A DNA stretch of 64,000 bases from Pseudoxanthobacter soli DSM 19599 (GTDB lineage: Bacteria > Pseudomonadota > Alphaproteobacteria > Rhizobiales > Segnochrobactraceae), in contig NZ_FRXO01000001.1 in the NCBI RefSeq assembly GCF_900148505.1, positions 892,414 through 956,413 on the forward strand, in the 5' to 3' direction. Position numbers and translations under genes: made by a program. The notes under the pieces were generated by a model. The model had not been told where the DNA came from and searched no databases. It was given only the letters and a program-made list of their open reading frames with translations. Of this stretch, positions 40,291 through 49,437 are shown one piece after another (position 1 is the stretch's first letter; each line of letters opens with the position of its first letter).

Positions 40291-40812
40291 TCAAAGCGTG
40301 GATGTCTCATCCCCGGTTGCGGCGGAGCCGGGGCTTTGCACCGCCTTCCCCACCGGCGCCAGTCCGTCGACAGTCCATGCTCCGTCCGCGCGGCGGCAGG
40401 CAATGCCGTGCATGGCGCGCAAGCCGTCGACCGCATTGATGGTCGTGTCGAACGAGCGGCACGGCGTGCCGTCCGGATCGGAGATCGAGGCGACGTTGGT
40501 CACGCGCCCCTGGGCGCCACTTTGCGGGTTGGACCACATCAGCGGCCCTTCGACGCCAAGGCCGAGCGCGCTGCCGATGGACGCGAGATCGCCCGGCGTC
40601 AGCCCCGAATCGCGGGCCGTGGCGGCACCGACCGGCGATCCCATAGTGGATGCGGTGTCGAGATCGCCGTCGGGGCCGAGCGGCAGACCGAGCGAAGCGG
40701 TGCAGCCGGCGAGACATATCGACACGACAACCGGCACACAGAAGCGAGAGACGCGCGACGCATGCCGCAAGCCCGTGGCGATATGGCCACGATCGAAGGC
40801 GCACGCCGGCAT
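40291..40812 (-). CDS. Surface-antigen-like lipoprotein (RT0821/Lpp0805 type)
   Basis: A predicted lipoprotein with lipobox LAGC (Cys about residue 37 from the start used). The C-terminal half has [16 protein letters not shown], then [11 protein letters not shown] and [11 protein letters not shown], the pattern of the 17-kDa surface antigen family of alphaproteobacteria. These sit in the outer membrane; function unknown. The start is uncertain: Mets at 40878, 40824 and 40812 are in frame, and 40812 gives the most ordinary signal peptide. It diverges from pdxH, and its longer form would nearly touch it. Confidence 0.75.
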   Translation of the reverse strand: MPACAFDRGHIATGLRHASRVSRFCVPVVVSICLAGCTASLGLPLGPDGDLDTASTMGSPVGAATARDSGLTPGDLASIGSALGLGVEGPLMWSNPQSGAQGRVTNVASISDPDGTPCRSFDTTINAVDGLRAMHGIACRRADGAWTVDGLAPVGKAVQSPGSAATGDETSTL

Positions 40813-40893
40813 CAATTCCAGCATCGCGTGCTGGCCCTGCCGGGAGGACCGGGAGTATGTACGGGCAAACGCAAGCACCTGAGACCCGCCATC

Positions 40894-41532
40894 ATGTCCA
40901 ACGAGTTCGAGCGTCCCATGCCCGAGTTAATGAGTGGTGACTTCTCGGCCGCAGACGAGCCTTTCGCCCTGTTCGCCGAGTGGCTCGCCGATGCCACGGC
41001 CTCCGAGCCCAACGATCCGAACGCCATGGCACTGGCCACGGTGGACAACGATGGTTTGCCGGATGTGCGGATGGTGCTTTTGAAGCATGCCGACGTGGAA
41101 GGATTCGTGTTCTACACGAATTATGAAAGCGCCAAGGGCCGGGAGATCCTCGGGCATCCCAAGGCGGCGCTGTGCTTCCACTGGAAGAGCCTGCGCCGCC
41201 AGGTGCGTGTGCGGGGGCCGGTGACGCCCGTCGACGGCGCGGAGGCGGACGCCTATTTCGCGTCGCGCCCTCGCGGAAGCCGCATCGGCGCGTGGGCCTC
41301 GAAGCAGTCGCAGCCGCTCGAAAGCCGGTTCGCGCTCGAGAAGGAGGTCGCGCGCTACACGGCGAAGTTCGGCCTGGGCACGATCCCGCGCCCGCCGCAC
41401 TGGTCCGGGTTCCGCATCGCGCCGGTCGCCATCGAATTCTGGCACGACCGCCCATTCCGCCTGCACGACCGCATCAGCTTCACACGCCCGCATCCCGGCG
41501 CGGCCTGGGATAAGGCGCGGCTCTACCCGTGA
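40894..41532 (+). CDS. pdxH: Pyridoxamine 5'-phosphate oxidase
   Basis: Oxidises PNP and PMP to pyridoxal 5'-phosphate with FMN and O2. The 212-residue chain has [47 protein letters not shown], the [20 protein letters not shown] loop and the closing [12 protein letters not shown], then ARLYP, all family hallmarks. The ATG at 40894 (MSNEFERP) is the family start; the same frame is open to 40336 but overlaps the lipoprotein gene. PLP made here would serve the desulfurase and the aminotransferase in the window. Confidence 0.96.
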   Translation: MSNEFERPMPELMSGDFSAADEPFALFAEWLADATASEPNDPNAMALATVDNDGLPDVRMVLLKHADVEGFVFYTNYESAKGREILGHPKAALCFHWKSLRRQVRVRGPVTPVDGAEADAYFASRPRGSRIGAWASKQSQPLESRFALEKEVARYTAKFGLGTIPRPPHWSGFRIAPVAIEFWHDRPFRLHDRISFTRPHPGAAWDKARLYP

Positions 41533-41611
41533 GGCCGCGGGATTCCCGCGGCGGCCTCTTGGAACGGCCCGATTCGCCGGGCCGTTGGTAAGCCGGCGTA
41601 GTCGAGGCGCC

Positions 41612-41818
41612 TCAGTGGTGAGAATCGCTTTCGAAGCGCCCGATAATGGCGGAGTGTCCATCCGCGCGCTTGGCAGCGGGCTTCGTCTTTACCGTGTCAA
41701 CCGCGTTCAGCACCGGAATGCCGATCGGCTTATACTTGTTCGCCAGATCGGATTGGCTGGCGGGCGATTGACTCATCTGGTGCTCGGCCCGTCGGGGCTT
41801 GTCGTGATCGTGTTTCAT
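41612..41818 (-). CDS. Small His-rich hypothetical protein, 68 residues
   Basis: The ATG at 41818 is preceded by a strong GGAGG. The product starts MKHDHDKPRRAEHQ and ends GRFESDSHH; it is polar, His-rich at both ends and has no membrane helix. I do not recognise it. The strong ribosome binding site and the short inverted repeat upstream at 41891 argue that it is real. Confidence 0.55.
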   Translation of the reverse strand: MKHDHDKPRRAEHQMSQSPASQSDLANKYKPIGIPVLNAVDTVKTKPAAKRADGHSAIIGRFESDSHH

Positions 41819-41890
41819 CGCTCGTTTTCCCTCCGGTAAAACGCACCGGAGCCTCCTTGCCGTTTTGGAAGACCATGGTCGAATCCACTC

Positions 41891-41911
41891 GGGAACGACC
41901 AAAGAGTTCCC
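41891..41911. promoter_or_regulatory. Inverted repeat upstream of the small His-rich gene
   Basis: GGGAAC (41891-41896), nine bases, then GTTCCC (41906-41911): a perfect 6-9-6 inverted repeat about 73 bases before the start of the small gene. It could be an operator. The surrounding 41819-42207 region (389 bases) is otherwise AT-richer than its flanks and shows no other gene. Confidence 0.35.
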
Positions 41912-42207
41912 TTTTCTCGTTAGAAACCTCGATTGCGGCAAGATATTGGAAAATCGAAGCTGCGGAACTGCAGCGCTGATCACGATCTATAACGCCTTGA
42001 AACAATCCACATGCGATGGGAATGCACGGGGCGTTTACCATTTACCTCCCCATGGCGACCCATGACATCGACTGGCCTGACCGTTTTTATGCAATGAAGC
42101 CTGATCGTCAGGATCTACTATCAATTCTGGCGCCGCAGGGCCGAAGCGCGCCGCCGACCATACGGCGAGCCTCACCACGCCTCCCCGAGGATGCGGGCTG
42201 CTGTCAC

Positions 42208-43122
42208 TCAGGCTGCCGGCAGAAACCGGGACGTGAGGCCAATTCCCCCCTCCGCCAGCACGAGCCCGCGGGCGGCGAGATCCTCCACATGAGCGAGCAC
42301 GGACAGCGCAGCCGCAGGCCTCAGCGCCGGGTCGAGCCCCACATAGACCTCTGCGACGATCTCATCGGCAGTGCCATGCCCGGCGCCGATGCTGTCGAGG
42401 ATCGACCGCTCGCGTTCGAGCCGGTGCTGCTTCAGCGCACGGACATAGGCGGCCGGATCGGTGACGGGGTTGCCGTGACCGGGTAGGTAAAGTCGATCGG
42501 AACGGGCGGCGAGCCGGTCGAGCGACGCCATATAGTCGCTCATGGCGCCGTCGGGAGGCGCGACGATCGAGGTCGACCAGGCCATCACGTGGTCGCCGGA
42601 AAACAGCACCCCGGATGGGCCTGCGAGCGAGAACCCGAGGTGGTTGGCGGCATGGCCGGGCGTGGCAACGGCCGTGAGCCGCCACCCGGCGCCTTCGACG
42701 GCGCCGTTGTCGCCGACCACGATATCGGGCCGGAAGGCGAGATCGCCGGAGGCATCCAGCCTGGCGGCCTCATCGCCGGCCTTGAGCGGCCGCGCCGGGC
42801 GATGCGGCCCCTCCCCCACCGTCGGCGCCCCCGTCAGCGCCTTGAGCCGCGCTGCGCCGGGCGAATGGTCACGATGGGTATGGGTGACGAGAATCGCCGT
42901 GATGCGCGCGCGGCCCGCTGAGGCGAGAATCGCAGCGATATGGTCCGGATCATCCGGACCGGGATCGATCACGGCGATCTCACCGTCGCCGACGAGATAG
43001 GTGTTGGTGCCATGAAACGTGAACGGACCCGGATTGCGGGCCGTGATGCGCCGGATGCCGCCGCCAAGGACGACGGGCTGCCCATAGGCCGGATCGAACG
43101 AACGGTCGTGAACGAGAGCCAT
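42208..43122 (-). CDS. MBL-fold metallo-hydrolase, LACTB2-like
   Basis: A 304-residue beta-lactamase-fold hydrolase. The zinc motif THTHRDHSPGAARL (HxHxDH) lies near residue 80; later ligands are in ATPGHAANHLG, LFSGDHVMAW and LPGHGNPV. A C-terminal winged-helix-like segment (about 240-300) matches the LACTB2-type group, some of which are RNases. The ATG at 43122 has GAGG upstream; the frame continues for hundreds of bases through the tRNA-Pro region and that extension is not coding. Substrate unknown. Confidence 0.88.
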   Translation of the reverse strand: MALVHDRSFDPAYGQPVVLGGGIRRITARNPGPFTFHGTNTYLVGDGEIAVIDPGPDDPDHIAAILASAGRARITAILVTHTHRDHSPGAARLKALTGAPTVGEGPHRPARPLKAGDEAARLDASGDLAFRPDIVVGDNGAVEGAGWRLTAVATPGHAANHLGFSLAGPSGVLFSGDHVMAWSTSIVAPPDGAMSDYMASLDRLAARSDRLYLPGHGNPVTDPAAYVRALKQHRLERERSILDSIGAGHGTADEIVAEVYVGLDPALRPAAALSVLAHVEDLAARGLVLAEGGIGLTSRFLPAA

Positions 43123-43273
43123 GGCGCGCCTCAAACCGGAACCGGCGAACGCGCTCGCAGCAGACCCGCCGCAGCGGACTAGCATCCTGAGATGATCGTC
43201 GGAGGAGAACGGCCACATGCGGCCGTCCAGTTGCCGCGCCATTTCGGGACTGGCGCCAAGCACTTGATAATAT

Positions 43274-43350
43274 TGGTCGGAGTGGCAGGATTTGAACCTG
43301 CGACCCCCTCGTCCCGAACGAGGTGCGCTACCAGGCTGCGCTACACTCCG
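43274..43350 (-). tRNA. tRNA-Pro, anticodon CGG
   Basis: The reverse strand gives acceptor CGGAGTG, D arm GCGCAGCCTGGTAGCGC, anticodon loop TTCGGGA (anticodon CGG at 43314-43316), T arm GGTTCAAATCC and an encoded CCA. It reads CCG codons, which are abundant in this GC-rich genome. Confidence 0.97.
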
Positions 43351-43622
43351 TCCCGCGGTGTTTGCCGCGCCGGTCTTATAGCGAGGGGCGCCGACGGCTG
43401 CAAGCGCCATCGGCACGGAATTCACAGCCCTTGTTGCGCGCCGCGATTTTCCTGTTCGAAGCGTTGGGAAGCCGCGGAATTCCAAAGCCGGCAACGCTCC
43501 CAGAGGCGCTTTCCGGGCCGTTTGATACGTTTGGAACCGCCGATCAGTATGATTTTTGCTGCTACGCACAAAATGCATGGCAGGGATGCCGACATTTGGC
43601 TGGCCTCCAATGCTGCATCGCG

Positions 43623-43700
43623 GTATCAAGAACACGCCCTCTTTGGGCGTTTCCTCCCTAGACTTAAGACCGCGCGCTCGTTCGCTGCGGTCTTTTTTTT
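43623..43700 (+). ncRNA. mmgR: MmgR-like small RNA (alpha-r8 family)
   Basis: A 78-base unit built of a hairpin (ACGCCC 43634-43639 / GGGCGT 43645-43650), the unpaired decamer TTTCCTCCCT (43650-43659), and an intrinsic terminator (AAGACCGC 43666-43673 / GCGGTCTT 43687-43694 with a T-run to 43700). This order, the decamer and the length of about 77 bases are, from memory, the defining features of the rhizobial Hfq-binding sRNA MmgR, which limits polyhydroxybutyrate granules in Sinorhizobium. The 5' end is set by family length only. No coding gene precedes the terminator on this strand. The 43351-43622 stretch should hold its promoter; I could not assign one. Confidence 0.72.
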
Positions 43701-43784
43701 GTCTGCATTGCAGCGTCGTGCGCCTTTCGCCCTTCCGCCGCCGCCGCTTCACAGCCCCTCTGGCCCGTGCTCTATCATCTCCCG

Positions 43785-44624
43785 ATGTTCGAATCGCTCG
43801 CCGAACGCGGCTTCCAGATCGCGTTCCTGTCCCATGCCAAGGCCATTCTCGGGGTCGATTTCCCCGACGCGCTGGCGGAGCTCGAGGCCGCGCTCGCGGG
43901 GCTGTCGATTCCGATTGCGGAGATCGTCGGGTCGGGCGGCGGCGAGGCCAAGGGCACGCGGCGGCTGCGAGAGGCACTGGCCGCGAGCCACTGGGTGAAG
44001 ACCAAGTTCACCATCGAGAAGCGCATCAACGGCGTCCCGCGCGAATCCATCAGCCACGAGGTCGACCACGTCCGAACCTTCCCGGACGGGCGGGTCGTCG
44101 CACTTGAGATCGAATGGAACAACAAGGATCCGTTCTTCGACCGCGACTTGGAGAACTTCAAGCGGCTGCACGCCGAGGGCGCCATTTCGGTCGGCATCAT
44201 CGTCACCCGAGGCGCGTCGCTGCAGGATGAACTACCCACGCTCGTTCGCCGCTTCGCCCGCGAGCAGGGCCTGGAGACGCTCGACCAGATTCGCGCACTC
44301 GGCCTCAACCCGACGCCGCGCCAGAGCGCGGACATCGTCCGTCGCGCCTCAGCGTCTGGTGGATCGTTCGTCGATGCGTGGGCGTCGGTGTTCTGCGCCG
44401 ACAAGTATGGCGCCGCCACGACGCACTGGCGCAAGCTGGAGGACCGTGTGAAGCGCGGCGTGGGCAATCCCTGCCCGCTGCTTCTGATCGGCCTGCCCGC
44501 CGCTATCGTATCCTTCGACGCGCCGCTCGCCGGCGACGATCCCGATCAGTTGTCCCTGACCGACCTCTTGCCCGAACTCGATCGGACGGGCGCAGTGGCC
44601 CGGGGCGAGGCCGAGAGAGCATAG
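43785..44624 (+). CDS. BglII-family type II restriction endonuclease
   Basis: A 279-residue protein resembling the BglII restriction endonuclease family (PF09195). The core SHEVDHVRTF...VALEIEWNNKDPFFDRDLE gives D-x13-E-x-E, like the D-E-x-E/Q active sites of BamHI and BglII; SVGIIVTRG follows, as in the family. No methylase overlaps it, but an MT-A70 methylase lies 660 bases on. Start is uncertain: ATG 43785 or GTG 43767, neither with a good ribosome binding site. The cut sequence cannot be told by eye. Confidence 0.75.
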   Translation: MFESLAERGFQIAFLSHAKAILGVDFPDALAELEAALAGLSIPIAEIVGSGGGEAKGTRRLREALAASHWVKTKFTIEKRINGVPRESISHEVDHVRTFPDGRVVALEIEWNNKDPFFDRDLENFKRLHAEGAISVGIIVTRGASLQDELPTLVRRFAREQGLETLDQIRALGLNPTPRQSADIVRRASASGGSFVDAWASVFCADKYGAATTHWRKLEDRVKRGVGNPCPLLLIGLPAAIVSFDAPLAGDDPDQLSLTDLLPELDRTGAVARGEAERA

Positions 44625-44697
44625 ACCCGCCTGCCCTCAAGCGCGACGGGCCGCCACACATGCCCGGCGATTCGAATGCCCGCAGGCTAATGCTGCT

Positions 44698-44817
44698 TAG
44701 AGCATATCCTTGTCGTTCAGATCGGATCGATCTGAACGACAAGGATATGCTCAAGCTTTTGAATCTGGAGCGATTTCTTTCCGATCTGAAGAGTCCATCA
44801 GATCGGAAAGCGCTCTA
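44698..44817. repeat. Composite palindromic repeat, perfect module A plus module B
   Basis: Module A has a perfect 24-base stem (44700-44723 with 44729-44752) around GGATC. Module B follows: CTTTCCGATCTGA (44777-44789) pairs with TCAGATCGGAAAG (44798-44810), with outer GAGCG/CGCTC. This is the best-preserved copy of the family. Its right edge CGCTCTAG supplies the TAG stop of the TM2 gene on the reverse strand. Confidence 0.93.
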
Positions 44818-45126
44818 GCCGTATTTCGCCGCAAAAGCTTCGTCGCTCATCGTCAAGTAGATGATGAACTCGATGAAAGCCAAGATGGCCGGAATAAACG
44901 TCCAGCAGAACAAAAGATAGAGCAAGCCTGTCCAAGGCCGGCCGAGATAGAAGCGATGGACGCCGAAGCCGCCGAGGAAAAAGGCGAGCAACGCGGCCGT
45001 AACGCGGCTCTTGCGGCCTATGGCACCCGGTTGTACCGCGCCGCAATGCGGGCACGCCCGGGCGGAAGCGTGCAACAGTTGCCCGCATCCCACGCAATAT
45101 TTCTGATCGACGATCGTCTGCGACAT
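44815..45126 (-). CDS. TM2 domain-containing membrane protein with zinc ribbon
   Basis: A 103-residue protein. Residues 10-30 hold two CxxC knuckles (YCVGCGQ and CPHCGAV), a zinc-ribbon. Residues 42-95 are a TM2 domain: two helices flanking GGFGVHRFYLGRPWTGLLY, whose motif is characteristic. Localises to the inner membrane; function unknown. It lies between the restriction nuclease and the methylase. Its stop codon is inside the palindromic repeat, so the last residues may have been reset by it. Confidence 0.88.
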   Translation of the reverse strand: MSQTIVDQKYCVGCGQLLHASARACPHCGAVQPGAIGRKSRVTAALLAFFLGGFGVHRFYLGRPWTGLLYLLFCWTFIPAILAFIEFIIYLTMSDEAFAAKYG

Positions 45127-45283
45127 CGCCGTCCCCCTCCCCAGCTCATCCGCAACGCCGTGTACTCAACTGGACGCGAGCGCGATGCCGTATCCTTAGG
45201 TTCCGCGTCACCCCGTCCCGAAAACCTGATCAGCCCAGCAATCCAGTCTCGGCTTTCGGCAACGCAAGTCAAACGTTATCGGA

Positions 45284-46069
45284 TCATTCCGCAGCGTCGG
45301 CGCGCGTGGTTGCGGAATTGTGGGCGTAGGTATCCCAAGTCGGTTCGTAGCTCTCGTCGGCCTGATTGCCCCAGGTCGCCCAGCCCTTGCGCACGCCTCG
45401 GCCGAACATCTCGAGATAGGGACCGGGCGAGCACGACTCGATGATGCCGTATTGCTCGTCCGGCTTGCGCGAATGCTCGCGCTTGCGCGTCGCTAAATAG
45501 TTCACCTGGGTACGGCCGGGATCCAGGGTCCGGGCATTGCGGCCGCGGGTGCCGAACAGGATGAGCTCGGTCACGTTGCGGAAATAGAAGCCGACGCCAC
45601 GGCCGTCGCTGCCGCCGTCCTTGCGCACCTTGTGCCAGACGATGTTGGACTTGTAGGTGAAGCCCCATGCCTTCAGCACCTGCAGCCCCTCGGGCAACAG
45701 CGCATTCGGAACCCAGAGATAGAGGTGAGCGGTGGGTGCGGCCACATCCGCCACCGGCAACCCCGCGATCTCCGGCAGCGAGAGGGTGCCGTAACGCGAC
45801 AGCCGGCGATGCTCCGGCGCGACCTTTCCCGTGCGATTGACGAACTGCCACGGCGGATCGGCCATCACGGTGGCGAACCGCCGGCCGGCAGCGAACCGCA
45901 GCAGATCCTGTCCGGGCGACTCCTGCACCACTGACTCCTGCCTCTGTGATTCCTGCCCCGCCGCTTCCGGCACGGCGGCAACATGCGCGGTCGAATCCTG
46001 CATGGACCCGGGCTTACGGGCGCGCAGCCGGACAGCAGCAGATTTCGCGGCGTCGTTGCGAGCCGGCAT
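45284..46069 (-). CDS. MT-A70-family N6-adenine methyltransferase
   Basis: A 261-residue methylase with ATVMADPPWQF (the catalytic DPPW), then AHLYLWVPNALL, GFTYKSNIVWHKVRK and FRNVTELILFGTRG, typical of the MT-A70 group that methylates adenine in DNA or RNA. The start at 46069 has GGAG upstream and a Gln/Glu-rich tail of about 60 residues precedes the catalytic domain. Beside a BglII-family nuclease it is probably the protective methylase; alone it could be a solitary regulator. Confidence 0.88.
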   Translation of the reverse strand: MPARNDAAKSAAVRLRARKPGSMQDSTAHVAAVPEAAGQESQRQESVVQESPGQDLLRFAAGRRFATVMADPPWQFVNRTGKVAPEHRRLSRYGTLSLPEIAGLPVADVAAPTAHLYLWVPNALLPEGLQVLKAWGFTYKSNIVWHKVRKDGGSDGRGVGFYFRNVTELILFGTRGRNARTLDPGRTQVNYLATRKREHSRKPDEQYGIIESCSPGPYLEMFGRGVRKGWATWGNQADESYEPTWDTYAHNSATTRADAAE

Positions 46070-46281
46070 TCCAGTCTCCAGGCAGTCCCGAACGCACGGG
46101 CGAATCGAAACGGGGCGGGCTCGAATCCCCCGCACGGACGGCACCAGCCTAGCGGTCCCGTTCGAAATCCGCGACCGGATTTGCGCGAGACCTGTCGCGC
46201 AATGCGCGCGCGAAACGCACATGGCGGCAGGTTGCCCCGCCGCCATGGCCGCAATGCGTCAGTCTCGCGCGACCGGAGCCG

Positions 46282-49200
46282 CTATTCACCGGCGACCGAA
46301 TGGTGGTCGCCGGATGTGCCGTGCGCAGTGACCTCTTCCTTCGGCTTCGGCGCCTTCCATGCGATCAGCCGATAGAACATCGGAATGAAGAAGATCGCGA
46401 TGAAGGTCGCCGCGAGCATGCCGCCGACGACGCCCGTGCCGATCGAGTGGCGGCTGGCTGAGCCCGCGCCGGTCGATAGCGCCAACGGCAGCACGCCGAG
46501 GATGAAGGCGAGCGACGTCATCACGATCGGCCGGAAGCGAAGCCGGGCGGCATCGAGCGCCGCCTCCGCTGCCGAAAGCCCCTCACGCCGTCTCAGCACC
46601 GCGAACTCCACGATCAGAATGGCGTTCTTGGCCGCGAGACCGATCAAGGTGACGAGGCCGATCTGGAAATAGACGTCGTTGTTGATGCCCCTGAGATAGA
46701 CCGCAACCAGCGCGCCGAACAAGGCAAACGGCACGGCGAGGATGACGGCGAACGGCAGCGACCAGCGCTCGTACTGGGCGGCCAGGATCAGGAACACCAT
46801 GATGATGCCGAAGATGAACGCCTGGGAGCCGCTGCCGCCGCTCTGGATTTCCTGGAAGGCCTCGCCTGTCCAAGCGATCTGATAGCCCTGCGGCAGCACC
46901 TCGGCAGCGAGTTGGCGCATCGCCTCGATCGCCTGCCCGGACGAGTAGCCCGGCGCCGGTCCGCCCATCACCTTGGCGGCGGTGAAGGCGTTGAAGCGGT
47001 CGATCTGGTCCGGGCCGATGATGCGCTCGACATTGAGCAGCGTCGAGATCGGGATCATGTTGCCGCTGTCGGAGCGGACATAGACCTGCTTCAGGTCGTC
47101 GGGTTTCGAACGGAAGCCCGATTCCGATTGCAGCGTCACCTGATAATTTCGGCCGTAGAGCGTGAAATCATTGACATAAAGGCTGCCGAAGGTCGCCTGC
47201 ATGGTCGAGAAGATCGAGCCGATCGGCACGCCGAGCGCCTTCGCCTTCTCCCGGTCGACCTCGATCTTGTACTGCGGAACGTCCGCACTGAAGGTCGAGC
47301 GCACGCCTGCAAGTTCAGCGCGCTTCGCCGCGGCCTGTACCAGCGCGTCGGTCGCCTTCAGCAGGTCGGCGATGGAGCCGCCGGAACGATCCTGCACGAA
47401 CGCCTCGAAGCCACCCGTCGTGCTCATGCCCATGATCGGCGGCGGGTTGAAGAACAGCACCAGCGCGTCCTGGATGCCGGCGTTCATGCCCATGAAGGTC
47501 ATCGGCAGGGCACGGGCATCGAGGGACGGGTCGCGGCGCTGCGCCCAGTCGGACAGCGTGATGAACGCCACGCCAGCCGAGGTCTTGGCGGCGCCCGACA
47601 GGAGGTCGTAGCCAGCGAAGCTCGTCACCGTCTGCACGGCCGGGTGGGTGCGCAGATTCTTGGAAACCTGATCCATCACCGCCGCGGTGCGGTCGAGCGA
47701 AGCGGCCGGCGGAAGGATGGCCACCGCGAACAGAATGCCCTGGTCCTCGTCCGGCACGAGGCCGCCCGGCACGCGCTCGAACAGCATGTAGGTCACGCCG
47801 AGCATGGCGGCGACCAGCACGAGGCCGACGATGACGCGCTTCAGGAAGAAGCGCACGCCGGCGGTGTAGCCGACCGTGACGGCGTCAAAGAAGCGATTGA
47901 ACAGGCGGAACGGCAGCCACGGCCGGCTGTGTCCCGGCTTTAGGATCACCGCGCAGAGCGCCGGCGTCAGCGTCAGCGCGACGATGCCGGAGATCGCGAC
48001 CGAGACCGCGATGGTAACGGCGAACTGGCGATACATCTCGCCGGCGAGACCGCCCATGAACGCCACGGGCACGAACACCGCAATCAGCACCAGCACGATG
48101 GCGATCACGGGTCCGGTGACTTCCTTCATCGCCTTGATGGCCGCTGCCTTCGGCGGCAGCTTCTCCTGAGACATGATGCGCTCGACGTTCTCGAGCACCA
48201 CGATGGCGTCGTCGACGACGATACCGATGGCGAGCACGAGGCCGAACAGCGTCAGGAGGTTGATGGAGAAGCCGAGCACCAGCATGCCGGCGAAGGTGCC
48301 GATGATCGAGACCGGCACGGCGATGAGCGGAATGAGCGTCGCCCGCCAGTTCTGCAGGAACACGAACACGACGCAGACGACGAGCACCATCGCCTCGATG
48401 AAGGTGTGGATCACCTCTTCGATGGAAACCTGCACGAAGCGGGTCGTGTCGAACGGGATGTCGTACTTGATGCCCTGCGGGAACTGATGCGCGAGTTCGT
48501 CCATCCGCGCGCGCACCGCCTCGACGGTCGCGAGCGCGTTGGCGCCAGGCTGCAGATAGATGCCGATCGGAACCGTCGTCTCGCCGTTCTGGGTGGCGAC
48601 GAAATTATAGTCCTGGGCGCCGAGTTCGACGCGCGCGACGTCCTTCAGCCGCAGCGTCGCCGCGTTGGCGTTGGACCGCAAGATGATGTTCTCGAACGCC
48701 GCGGCATCCGGCAGCCGGCCCTCCGTCGTCACCGAGTAGGTGAAGGCCCGGTGCTCGTCGAGCGGAGGGTTGCCGAAGCGGCCGGCGGCGAACTGCGCGT
48801 TCTGCTCGCGGATCGCAGCATCGACGTCTGCCGGCGTCAGGTCGAACTGTGCGAGCTTGTCCGGATCGAGCCAGACGCGCATCGAGTAGTCCTTGGCGCC
48901 GAACAGCGAGGCGTTGCCGATGCCCGGCACGCGTTTCAGTTCGTCGATGACATTCAGCAGCGCATAGTTCGACACGAAGATCGCGTCATATTGCGGGTTC
49001 TCGGAGGTCATGGTGATGACCGCCAGGATCGAACTCGCCTGCTTGTCGACCTTCACGCCCTGCCGCTGCACTTCCTGCGGCAGGGTCGACAACGCACGCT
49101 GCACGCGATTGTTGACGTTGATGGTCGCCTGATCGGGGTTGGTGCCGATCTGGAACGTGACGGTGAGCGTCATCGTGCCCGCGGCGGAGTTGGACGACTG

Positions 49201-49437
49201 CATGTAGAGCATGCCGTCCACACCGTTGATCTGCTGTTCGAGCGGCGCCGCGACGGTCTGCGCGACCACCTCGGCGCTTGCGCCCGGATAGGTGGCGTTG
49301 ACCACCACCTGCGGCGGCACGATCTCGGGATATTGGGCGATCGGAAGAACGCGCATCGCGGCAAGGCCGGCGAGCACGATCACGATCGAGATGACCGATG
49401 CGAAGACCGGCCGTTCGATGAAGAAACGCGAGCCCAT
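46282..49437 (-). CDS. RND multidrug efflux permease (HAE1, AcrB-like)
   Basis: A 1051-residue inner-membrane proton-driven pump with 12 helices. [20 protein letters not shown] opens helix 1; [18 protein letters not shown] in helix 4 carries the proton-relay Asp pair (DD), followed by [16 protein letters not shown]; the C-terminal half repeats the layout. Its ATG overlaps the adaptor stop by one base. No outer-membrane factor gene is linked, so it likely uses a TolC encoded elsewhere. Confidence 0.96.
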   Translation of the reverse strand: MGSRFFIERPVFASVISIVIVLAGLAAMRVLPIAQYPEIVPPQVVVNATYPGASAEVVAQTVAAPLEQQINGVDGMLYMQSSNSAAGTMTLTVTFQIGTNPDQATINVNNRVQRALSTLPQEVQRQGVKVDKQASSILAVITMTSENPQYDAIFVSNYALLNVIDELKRVPGIGNASLFGAKDYSMRVWLDPDKLAQFDLTPADVDAAIREQNAQFAAGRFGNPPLDEHRAFTYSVTTEGRLPDAAAFENIILRSNANAATLRLKDVARVELGAQDYNFVATQNGETTVPIGIYLQPGANALATVEAVRARMDELAHQFPQGIKYDIPFDTTRFVQVSIEEVIHTFIEAMVLVVCVVFVFLQNWRATLIPLIAVPVSIIGTFAGMLVLGFSINLLTLFGLVLAIGIVVDDAIVVLENVERIMSQEKLPPKAAAIKAMKEVTGPVIAIVLVLIAVFVPVAFMGGLAGEMYRQFAVTIAVSVAISGIVALTLTPALCAVILKPGHSRPWLPFRLFNRFFDAVTVGYTAGVRFFLKRVIVGLVLVAAMLGVTYMLFERVPGGLVPDEDQGILFAVAILPPAASLDRTAAVMDQVSKNLRTHPAVQTVTSFAGYDLLSGAAKTSAGVAFITLSDWAQRRDPSLDARALPMTFMGMNAGIQDALVLFFNPPPIMGMSTTGGFEAFVQDRSGGSIADLLKATDALVQAAAKRAELAGVRSTFSADVPQYKIEVDREKAKALGVPIGSIFSTMQATFGSLYVNDFTLYGRNYQVTLQSESGFRSKPDDLKQVYVRSDSGNMIPISTLLNVERIIGPDQIDRFNAFTAAKVMGGPAPGYSSGQAIEAMRQLAAEVLPQGYQIAWTGEAFQEIQSGGSGSQAFIFGIIMVFLILAAQYERWSLPFAVILAVPFALFGALVAVYLRGINNDVYFQIGLVTLIGLAAKNAILIVEFAVLRRREGLSAAEAALDAARLRFRPIVMTSLAFILGVLPLALSTGAGSASRHSIGTGVVGGMLAATFIAIFFIPMFYRLIAWKAPKPKEEVTAHGTSGDHHSVAGE

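Noticed and set aside
43570-43622. Sigma-54 promoter for the MmgR-like RNA
   Set aside because: TTGGCTGGCC..TGCTGC looks tempting, but the GG-to-GC spacing is 8 or 12 rather than 10 bases.
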